A stretch of DNA of 64,000 nucleotides, from NCBI GenBank assembly GCA_903813345.2, contig CAIIXF020000007.1, positions 17,717,564 to 17,781,563 on the forward strand, written 5' to 3'. A model generated the notes under the pieces. That model made no database searches. It worked only from the letters and a program-made list of their open reading frames with translations, and was not told the origin of the DNA. The translations under genes were made by a program, and so were the position numbers. This DNA comes from Owenia fusiformis (taxonomy: Eukaryota > Annelida > Polychaeta > Sabellida > Oweniidae). Below are positions 56,301-64,000 of the stretch, piece after piece. Positions within the stretch are counted from its first letter, which is position 1. The number at the start of each line of letters is the position of its first letter.

Positions 56301-59300
56301 GAATTCATTCTAATAAACGAAGTGATAACGGATATATGTACTATGATTAATTCAAGATGATTCTGAAATAACTATTTTAAAGAGGTTGTTTTTTAACTCT
56401 GATTCTTAGTTTAAATATATGTTTCTATTTAAGATATAAGGCGTTGTCTATTCTGTCTTGAGCCAAGACATTGTTCAATTATTTCTAATAGGCATTCACA
56501 TTATAGTGTATCCCCCATTGTATATTGACGATGCATAGTGCATACTGTATACTATGTATATACGCAAATCATCCTATTGAACTCCATTTTCAATGTATGA
56601 CTAATAATAATAGTTTTATAATCGTTTGTATTTTAACATGTGAAACAAAATGAAGCATTAATAGAGGAATGCAAATCATGTCAAGTAAATGTTGTATCGA
56701 CCTCAGTGTGGGATTCTTATATATTTAGCATTGTCAACATTGTGAAATAAATAAATGAGGATACTGGCATTATTCCATTTGCATCTTTTCTAAGTTGATT
56801 TATTCTAAAGATTCACATTGAGTGAATGACATTGATTCTGTTTTGTTAGTGAATTAGACACAGACAACAAAGAATCGATTTAATACGAACAAGACATAAC
56901 ATAATAAATGTGTTATGTAAAACTGTCTCAGATGTAGATATACTATTTAAATACAGCCATGATATTAAAGCAATGAACAGCATTAATACAAAACTTTTCA
57001 AAACTGAAGGTTGTTCTTTTATATATAATTCATTCTATTTATATTTAAAGGTAAATTAACAACTTTATAAAGTGTTTACAAACCAACCCCGTTTGGATCT
57101 GGAAACAGCGTCTTGCAACCGCAGCAATATCGTGAAGCAGTATTGCAACTTGGAAGCTCATCTACCATATTACTAGTAATGCATAACGCTAGAAAAATAA
57201 ATAAATATGACAAAATGTTTGCATAAATATGATCTAATGAATATAAGATAAATAAATACAGGCAAAAACTGTTGACTATGTAACTATATTGTACGTTAAA
57301 CAAATGATTGAAATTGTAACCCGACAACTCATCCCCTCGACAACTCATACGCCTAAAACGTATTTCCTGGACAACTCATCCCCCTAGACAACCCAACAAC
57401 TGGATAACTCATCCTTGCTTTACACCATGTTTACCACATAATGCTTAGGTCTAAGGTATTACTAGAAAGGAATCGATCTGCATCTGCATCTTAATAATAA
57501 TACATCTTGAATCATTTGAAATATTATTGTTAACTATTTCTTAAATAATGAAATTAATTAGAAAATGAAAGTACAGTAAATTTTTGATGTAAGAGCCAAA
57601 GTTCTAAGAATCGTTGTGTTCGTTTCCTTACATTTTAGCAACGTAAAATTATAACTTCGTGTCATTTATATTCTACTGGATAGGTAAGATAATACATTGT
57701 AATAACTTTATAAACAATGGATTTAACATGAAAGTGACAGACATACGTTTGTCAAACTGTAATGAGATTATTCAAATGTTGTAATTAATTATGAAATGAA
57801 GGGATAAACATTACACTGACGTAATATAAGATGATCCAGGTGTTATGATTATTAATTCGAATATCGACACATATTTTTGAATTGAGGTTAATTTAGTTTG
57901 TCATTTTGAAATCATGGCAGCTTGAGCAACATTAATATGAAAGCAAATTTGAGTAAGATTATATGGGATGCATTACACCTATAATGAAAATTGTGATTGG
58001 TTTTAATTTTAAGTTCAAAATGATATAATATAGTAATCCTAATATAGGATAATATAATATATATATTATGTAATAAAATATTGTTTAAAACATGATAATT
58101 AATTATCAGAATTAAGACTGTGTTATATAATTATTATGTCATAATAAAATCATTGTTCATGTAATATCCGTTACCGTTTTAAAAGTTAGAACTGATCAAA
58201 ATCATAGCAAAAAACATTTAAAAAACATTTGAAAATCAAATATGAATTGATAATTACTCAGTGTGTTATTCATATGTTTGTATTGTATTTAGGAGAAAAC
58301 TCTGTTTCTCCGTTCCCCAACCATTACTTAAAGATACTTTCAAGCACTTTAGAGGAGAAATTGAGAGATTTCAAGCAATATGTCTCAAACTTTATTAGTC
58401 TCACCTTTCTAGATGGTTTCAGATCCCAAAAATAGGAAATCAATGGATATTATTTTGAAAATAAAAACCCCAAAACAAAAAATTCCAGCCCCTTCATATT
58501 CAACTATCTATGACATAAAAAATCGAAAATGAAAACTGAATGAAACATACATGTAGTTTATTCTAAAGGCTAAGAATGCTTGGTACTCACACATGCCTTT
58601 TAGCATTATTGGTCGGATTATCGACCATTTCCCAATAATTGTAAGGTAGTGATTGTAAGTTTTTGAAAAATGTGTTTTCTTCATTGTTAAACCTAAATAC
58701 ATCTTCTTGATTTCTTTATGTATGATACCTAGTCATATTGATTACTTTCGAGGGTTTAAATAGAATGTCGATAAAACGATTGTATGTCCCTTTCAATATT
58801 GTCCGAAATATAGATCCTTTAGAGACACGATATTAAAACTTTTGAAAACGAATTGATATTATACAAAAGGGGTTTATATAATTGGCTATAATCATAAATA
58901 TATGTGTACATTATGCTTATCAATGAAAACATATTTTTGACATAAATAGTGGAACTTTTAAAATGTATACAAACAGGTTGTTTTCTGTTGAAGTACGAAA
59001 GTTCCTTACACTTTAGTAAGATCAAGACCGTAATCGACTACTTGGTTAATACGTTAATCAATGATCTATGACTAAAATGGTTTATTTTTATACTATATCA
59101 ACAAAATCATACATGCAGTTTTCAAGGAAGAAATTATTCTATAAAAAATGATAAATAATAGCTACAACCATTCACCATATATGAAATGAGAGCCATATGT
59201 TCTAAGTATTTTTAGCGAAGAAGTACCTTAATAAAACTTACAACTAAACATGACATTGCTTCAGAATATGTCGACCTTTCATTAGAATAATTGTAGAAAC

Positions 59301-60189
59301 GCAACGATCCATTTAAATCAATGATGCATACACTAAAATATAATGCTAATGTTTAAAAATATTACCTGTTAACTACAACTGCAACTTTAATTCAATGAAT
59401 AAATCAGAGTTAACGATAACTTCTCCCACACTGACTTGTTTCAGTAAATGATAGCATGTGACAATATTCTGAACTAAATAGAGAGTTTTTGTTCATAGTA
59501 AAAGCAAAACTTATGTTTATGTGTAGAGCTATAAGTAATTAGTATAAGGGAATTGAAATTTGGCGTTTCGCAAAATTTTCTTATAAGTAAAAAAATGTAT
59601 ATTTCATCCATTATTTCTAAATGTTCTTTTCACCAAGAATGATTCTTTTCTACTCTAAATTCGTTGTTTATAAGGTGGATTGGATAGTATTGTGGTTTCA
59701 TGCCAAGTGTCACTATATTCCTACCAACTAGACCACGTCTCAACGAGAAGCATTTACTCACTTATAAACAACCTTGGTGGCTCCTTATGAATGGATACTG
59801 CGGCGTAATAAATATATATTCATATAATCTATTAAATATTCAAACATGACTGTATGCACGCCTTCTATAAACTGTGAACAAAGTCAATATTTCACCCGGT
59901 ATGTATTCGTCGACACTGCACCTGGTAATACGAGTAATGTGTGACGTCATAACAACGGCCCTTAGTAATGGCGGGCCATAATGAATATTCGAAAAAAATC
60001 TGGTGAGTTTTTTTATTAGCAATAAAGATCTGAGAGCAGGTGTTATTGTGTCAAGACCTGCGGTATGTATTCGTCGGTATAACACCTGCTCTTTGGTCTA
60101 TATTTCTTCATTTTACCTTGTGCCTGCGCTTCTTGTATCCATGTAGTTACCGCCACAAACACTATGTATATTAAACTTGAAAGATGCAT
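37855..60189 (-). CDS. Secreted protein with about two dozen cysteine-rich modules, 28 coding exons
   Basis: Exons on the minus strand: 60189-60117, 57188-57088, 55850-55742, 54450-54311, 54167-54018, 53910-53761, 53332-53192, 53105-52950, 52766-52635, 52540-52385, 52284-52153, 52046-51891, 51666-51535, 51440-51285, 49420-49283, 48350-48195, 47898-47761, 47041-46886, 46613-46479, 45917-45759, 45461-45306, 41347-41207, 40897-40748, 40347-40207, 39916-39779, 39463-39290, 38820-38668, 38199-37855. Phases agree throughout, giving about 1,387 residues. From exon 4 on every junction is phase 0. Each module has about 8 Cys with a core C-x4-C-x3/4-C-x2-C-x5-C. The spacing faintly recalls Dickkopf or EB-type modules, but I do not recognise the family. 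No membrane anchor is seen after the signal peptide. It is likely extracellular and disulfide-rich. A paralogue lies just upstream. The exon 2 donor (GGG|GTTGGT) is weak. Confidence 0.8.
41460..42130. mobile_element. MITE of the TATCACACCAAAC family, left part, split by a satellite insertion
   Basis: The internal terminus-like CTACTTTGGTGTGGTAGCTA lies near 41820. The interior has the family's GTACGTCC and CGTTC words. The element breaks off at about 42130 and resumes at about 44392. Confidence 0.65.
42135..44390. repeat. About 140-bp satellite block inserted in a MITE, bounded by TGTCACCACC repeats
   Basis: About 14 tandem units, each with AAGTCAGATTTGAATTTCTG, AGAACATGTAGATGATTTTG, a run of A (or T), GTCAATTTGAAGCAAGTTGA and a TGACCT/AGGTCA cluster. 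The left edge is TGACAAAATGTCACCACC and the right edge GGTGGTGACATAATAG, an inverted pair. A GACGCCAACCGCCG simple repeat lies near the right edge. The block interrupts one copy of the MITE family within intron 21 of the Cys-rich gene. Confidence 0.85.
44391..45255. mobile_element. MITE of the TATCACACCAAAC family, end of the split copy plus a second copy
   Basis: The split copy ends with CTAGTTTGGTGTGATAGTAG near 44480. A further copy follows directly, with an internal CAGTTTGGTGTGATAGCTAT near 44845 and its end CTAGTTTGGTGTGATAATAT near 45248. Confidence 0.7.
45306..49420 (-). CDS. Module block II of the Cys-rich protein (exons 15-21)
   Basis: Exons 15 and 17 (SGHCVDxxCV, NTCITLA) and exons 16 and 18 (GLVCYMGRCGEC, EFCGVGRNNGY) form a second, older duplicated pair. 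Exons 19-21 are single modules (ECTSGYCVNGVCVTC; NCLSGLECHMGVCSSC; HCDTHLMCSDGVCGYC). The alternation of a short and a long module continues that of block I. Confidence 0.8.
46255..46325. repeat. ATATCATCCCTG short tandem repeat
   Basis: ATATCATCC recurs about five times with variable spacers, in intron 19 of the Cys-rich gene. Looser copies occur at 46060-46105. Confidence 0.6.
47240..47680. mobile_element. Palindromic MITE with internal 68-bp duplication
   Basis: ATTGAATATGGGTTTTATTC near 47500 is mirrored by GAATAAAACCCATATTCAAT near 47625, around a centre rich in TCGGTCAATATCATAT. Upstream, a unit with ATCGTATTGTCCCCGGGAAA is duplicated. It sits in intron 17 of the Cys-rich gene. Confidence 0.65.
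48490..49215. mobile_element. MITE of the TATCACACCAAAC family, diverged copy
   Basis: The same order of family words (TACGTCC, CCTAGTAGGGTCG, GTCACTCGTTCTTATTGCAG) is found as in the 41460-45255 copies. The ends are degraded (GTTTGTTCGATGTGATTGTA). It lies in intron 15 of the Cys-rich gene. Confidence 0.65.
49612..50508. mobile_element. Nearly perfect palindrome of about 900 bp (young foldback element)
   Basis: The ends read ACACCCTTGGTATACACAGC and, on the other side, GCTGCGTATACCAAGGGTGT. The arms of about 420 bases are almost identical in inverted orientation (ACCGGTACGGGTTAACGGTT, CATCTTGTGAGTTTCAATGA and others). The centre holds two direct copies of AGCGAGAAGACGGACCGGTT. It separates module blocks I and II of the Cys-rich gene. 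Confidence 0.88.
51285..54167 (-). CDS. Module block I of the Cys-rich protein (exons 5-14)
   Basis: Exons 5-8 are diverged modules. Then exons 9/11/13 (44 residues, ECDSGHCVADVCVAC type) alternate with exons 10/12/14 (52 residues, TCEAGLVCHANVCSKCGSDS type). Members of each set are nearly identical, and parts of their introns match too. The block grew by repeated duplication of an exon pair. Confidence 0.8.
54311..57188 (-). CDS. Non-repeated N-terminal part of the Cys-rich protein (exons 2-4)
   Basis: Exon 2 reads LPSCNTASRYCCGCKTLFPD. Exon 3 reads KKGECMDEPCISTGFCKAKI with a lysine-rich end. Exon 4 reads GCTSNDDCPGILICLQGLGM and then C-x12-C. Phases (1, 0, 1, 0) differ from the uniform phase 0 of the later modules, so this looks like the ancestral head. 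Exon 2 is the least certain because of its weak donor. Confidence 0.6.
59680..59755 (-). repeat. tRNA-like (SINE head?) relic
   Basis: On the minus strand GTGGTCTAGTTGGTAGG matches a tRNA A box. A convincing B box and cloverleaf are not seen, so a SINE head or decayed tRNA is more likely than a functional gene. Confidence 0.3.
60032..60091. repeat. Hairpin next to the signal-peptide exon
   Basis: GAGCAGGTGTTAT pairs with ATAACACCTGCTC around a loop that contains CGGTATGTATTCGTCG. The same 16-base loop word also occurs at about 59897. The hairpin begins 25 bases past the exon 1 donor of the Cys-rich gene. Confidence 0.55.
60117..60189 (-). CDS. Signal-peptide exon of the Cys-rich gene
   Basis: It reads MHLSSLIYIVFVAVTTWIQE then AQAQ, a typical secretion signal with likely cleavage after AQA, and ends CAAG|GTAAAA in phase 1. 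Upstream in-frame ATGs exist (60255, 60243), but this Met gives the best signal peptide. Confidence 0.7.
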
Positions 60190-62788
60190 ACTGGTAGAAA
60201 TTAGTTTGTGTCTCTGAAAATACGATACAAATATGTTTGACATATCTCCCATCAATAAAGAATGTACTTAAACACTTATTGTTCTAGTTAATTTTATTAG
60301 ATACATAAAATGAACATAAAACATACCTGATGAAAGAGTATACTTTGTTATAAATCCATCAACAGTGCATTGTTTTTCTCTGTCTTGTCTAATCTAGCAG
60401 TGCAGAGCCAAGAATCGTATTATTCCAACTACTGTTGAACGTAATTACTGTCTTAGGTGGGAATATCATCGTAATTCAAATAAACATGTTGTTTATTACC
60501 AGTTATAATAGATAGTTTAATTAACATGCTAATAAAGTTGAATGGCATATCGTTAAAATTACATGAACGATAAGAGGGGATTTGAGGAAATCTGAACATG
60601 CAGTTATTTGTACCCTTTGCATTCGTTTGACTTCACTTCTTAAAAGAGAGCTTCGTCTTCTAGTTTAACTAGACTCTGCACGCAGGGTAAGTTATTTGAT
60701 GTTTTGTACACAAATTTCTTCCACCTTAAAGACATATAACACTCCTCTTCCGTTCACCCCCCCCCCGTTCAATTATAATTATTTCCGATTATTTTTTCAC
60801 CGATTTTTCTCACTTATTTTTAAAAACAAACAATAACATTAATTTTGTGATGAAAAACGTCACTAATAAGTATTTATTACAGGTCGTGTAGACCATTGTT
60901 GCTTGATTTATAGCATTGACTTTGCAATCTTACAAGCCTATCGGTTAAAAAATCCTAGAGACTTAACATATTTCCCCGTGTCGTGCGTCTATTCATTTAG
61001 CAATTTAATTGTAAACTTTCTCTTGAATATTTTTCCAGATTTATTGAATTTTCCAGCGGAATTCAGCTACCTCCCCCTCCGTTCATTTCTTCCGATCATT
61101 GGGTGTGATAATGCTGTACATAACATTGCTAAAATACACATTGAAATAGATTTAGAGTAATAAAATGGGATTATTTAAGATTCTCTTTTTGCTCTGATTG
61201 CAACCGCTCTAAATGGCATATACTTAGTTATACAAACAAACAAGATCATTGTACCATGTGTTAATGATATGTAATAATTTAAAACTTGGTAGAGACTGCG
61301 GTATCCTGCAAATCCGCGGATGGTAGAATACTATTATGAAAACTGTGTGTACATATAAAAGCATGTATGGTCAAGAGTAACCATCAATCGTGAACTATTA
61401 TAGCGTTTTATAGTTATTGTCACTGACCACAAAAGATAATTAAACCAGTATGTATGTGTTGATGTGGTCAGTGAATAAGCATATTAAAGGTTCATTACTC
61501 TCATTCCTCTAGTTCACAATTTTAATTAAACAAATTAAGAAATAGAAATAAAATGTAGATATGCGTACAACATGTGACTTGAAATACAATATACACAGCC
61601 ATAATGTTGTTTTTTCATTCTCGAGTATCGTTTTAAAATTAAAGCAGTCTAAAAAGCTCGTGTTTTATAACATATCTTTTCCTTGCTTCTAATATTATCT
61701 TCTACTTAACAAGAGGTATGCAAGATCCAGTAAAAAACTAATTGACATACTTATATCCAGATGCTTTTCGTTTACTTATAATAGCGAGTCTATTTTATTA
61801 AACATTCAAGATATCATAATTTATATACATATCGTAGATAGGTAATTTGAATACAATTAAACAGTAGTTGTACATACCATAACATCGGTATATTTATGAT
61901 GTATCAAAATCATAAAGAAAACATCATGGTATGATGCTTGATACAGCTTTGGTTTTAAATCAAATTTATCTAACGATTAAGAATAACCTTATATACTATG
62001 GGTGACCCAATTATCCTAAAAGTGACAATGGCTGTTTGATTCTGAAAAAATAATTGTCTGTAAAACATGATGCTTTAAGCCAGAGCTTGCCCTGCCACAA
62101 AATGGGACAATTTTCATTTTACACCAATTGAACTTGAAATGTTCGTATCAAGTCAAGTTGGTGTTTAAAAACACTTTGATTCATCTCTTTTCGGCACAAG
62201 TGCTTACACATTTACGGAAATAAAAGTACGTACCCAGCGGGAGTCGAACTGAACGCTACACAGAGTTATGTATTAAGATTAGTCTAACGCGGGCCATTGT
62301 AACATCATACTAAGGGACCATAATAAGTAGCCTTTCTGATACATATCGCAATTGGTAATTAAATAACACACACATTTGATTTATAAAAGTATTTTTATTC
62401 ATTTATTCATTAACGTCAGAAACCATATTACACACAAAATAACAGTATACGTATTCAGCGTAGATTTGTCCCATTGCTCATGTTTCACTACCTCTATACT
62501 AAGTTTGGGAAGTGATATTGAGAGTAGTATTTCAGTTGTTAAGGCTTAAACGAGAACTCAAAAAGACCCCACTACTTCTACATCTGTCACGGTATCATTA
62601 TTTTAATGTAATTTATTTTAATCTTATCTTATATATGTAGATACATATATTTGATGAACAAAGATCAAATACACATACGTTTGATCGATGAGCTGTATGT
62701 TTTGTTTTAAGCCCATACTTCAATGATCATCCACTTGGCTAAGTGTCTCTATTATTTGTTGAACTTGAGTGCTTTTCAACGTTTGTGT
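60190..62788. other. Gap between the two Cys-rich genes
   Basis: It should hold the promoter of the 28-exon gene and the 3' flank of its paralogue (AATAAA on the minus strand at 62612-62617). It is AT-rich with a C run at 60763. No further exon with the module's Cys pattern was found. Confidence 0.4.
62215..62305 (-). repeat. tRNA-like relic with a B-box
   Basis: On the minus strand GTTCAGTTCGACTCCCGCTG resembles a tRNA B box and T arm, with GCCCGCGTTAGACTAATC as a possible A-box region upstream. The spacing and stem pairing are poor. It may be a SINE or decayed tRNA. Confidence 0.3.
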
Positions 62789-63561
62789 TCAACACCACGT
62801 TCTGCTACATCTATTCCTACAGCAATTATCAGAGGCGCATTCACTGTGTGAAAAGCAAATAACACTAGAACCAGTTTGTATTTTAGTTACACATCTGTTG
62901 TCCCTTGAACAAAATTGTGCACTTATGAATTGGGGACAATCCGATCCGACCACACAGTCTTTACAAACTCCTCGGAGACACATTCCTGATAGGCACATAG
63001 AGTCCTGCTTACATGCATTATTAAAGCGTTTCTTCGGAACGCATGTTGCATATTTAGGGGCTAATGTTCGGAATTCACAGTAACTGATGTCATCGCAGTC
63101 ACTATTGCTGGTACACTCTGTGCAAATATTATCCACGCAGAGAGGAGCCATACATTCCTGAAAGTATATTTAAGTATTAATTAAATATATAAGGATCAAT
63201 AAGTTTCAAAGAGTCTCAAAATGAAATATTTCAAAATTCCTAAGCCTAAACATTATGGATTTAAAAAAAGTAGGGTTTCATAGAAACAATGAAAACAAGA
63301 AAGGGATGGAAATCACCAGTTGTGTTACGATCAGTTATGACAAATATGTATTTTGTCTCGAACAGACAAGTGGAAGTCATTTAGGAGTTCCTACATTTGA
63401 TATACCTGAACTCGGGAACAGGATTCTCCAAGATGCACTCTGTATTCGCAGGTGTTTGCCGTATCAGGATCACCCATCCCAGAGCAGTATTCCTCAGGTA
63501 AGCAGTCGTTATCAGCATTACACTGACCACAAACAAAGTCACAATGGCCTGTTCGACATTG
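62789..63561 (-). CDS. Paralogous Cys-rich module protein, last two exons (5' part outside window)
   Basis: Exons on the minus strand: 63561-63406 (QCRTGHCDFVCGQCNADNDC...) and 63157-62789, ending in a stop. Phase is 0 at both visible junctions, as in the neighbouring 28-exon gene. The last exon packs one module (ECMAPLCVDNICTEC), a second (SMCLSGMCLRGVCKDC) and a short tail SECASDNCCRNRCSRTWC. The layout, with a terminal exon holding a full module plus a half module, is the same as exon 28 of the neighbour, so the two genes are tandem paralogues. No further exon is visible between 63562 and 64000. Confidence 0.75.
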
Positions 63562-63589
63562 CTAGAATAAAAAGAAGCCATCATATGTA

Positions 63590-63660
63590 ATACAATACAA
63601 TACAATACAATACAATATAAAGTAAACAATACAATACAATATAAGGTATACAATACAATA
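63590..63660. repeat. (AATAC)n microsatellite
   Basis: About a dozen ATACA units with two interruptions lie next to the acceptor of the paralogue's penultimate exon. Confidence 0.9.
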
Positions 63661-64000
63661 GTATAACAGTCCCCAAAATATACATTTTGTGAAGGCTCTA
63701 AATCTGCATATTGCATATTCTTAGCTTCCACGTATTCTTATATTCTTCTTTCATGTGCTATAATTGATGTGCAGATAAGTAAAATAGGGGGGGGGGGGTC
63801 TACCGTCGCCGTATAATCCTTTGGCGCAATCATTTCTGGCATTAACTACATTCCTTGCAGCTAGCTTATTGATGTGGTTTAATATATAGCATTTTGAAAT
63901 TATCAACTACAGTATGGCTCTTCCAAACTATTACTCAATGGCATATTAGATGTGTGTGGAGATAGAGACGCAGATAATTCGCATGAGATAGCAAGGAAGT

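Noticed and set aside
62769-63083. Plus-strand frame of 104 residues
   Set aside because: It is antisense to the last exon of the Cys-rich paralogue, which has clear splice borders and the module cysteine pattern.

Overview
The window is animal nuclear DNA. Genes are split by many short introns with GT-AG borders, AT-rich DNA separates them, and small DNA transposons are everywhere. It holds five protein genes, or parts of them. The species cannot be fixed from the sequence. A marine invertebrate (cephalochordate, hemichordate or lophotrochozoan) fits best. Tandem arrays that copy exon edges recall the 'mirage' minisatellites that I remember being described in amphioxus, but the low GC content argues against leaning on that.

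Layout. (1) 291-9408, minus: a RETREG/FAM134 reticulophagy receptor in 7 exons. (2) 9702-20305, plus: gamma-tubulin in 10 exons, divergent from RETREG across a 293-bp shared promoter with a CRE palindrome and a YY1-type site. (3) 20306-25868: a gamma-tubulin 3'-end array, a 0.95-kb tandem duplication and two inverted-repeat elements, one carrying an exon-like open stretch. (4) 25869-31306, plus: a type-B carboxylesterase-like gene that stops before the Glu/His half of its catalytic triad. (5) 31889-34880, minus: an UNC93-like multipass membrane protein in 3 coding exons. (6) 34881-37854: a mariner relic and MITEs. (7) 37855-60189, minus: a 28-exon gene for a secreted protein of about 1,387 residues, built from roughly two dozen cysteine-rich modules, mostly one per phase-0 exon. 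(8) 62789-63561, minus: the 3' end of a paralogue of (7), whose 5' part lies beyond the window.

The most striking theme is tandem arrays that duplicate RNA-processing signals. A 40-bp array copies the RETREG exon 5 donor. An 84-bp array copies the RETREG exon 6 acceptor. A 115-bp array copies the gamma-tubulin exon 6 acceptor with the GTP-binding loop. An 81-bp array copies the gamma-tubulin stop codon and an AATAAA. The second theme is mirror-image transposons with long inverted arms. The third is the modular Cys-rich gene, which grows by exon-pair duplication; one of its introns holds a satellite in which each unit carries two DR4-type nuclear-receptor half-site pairs.
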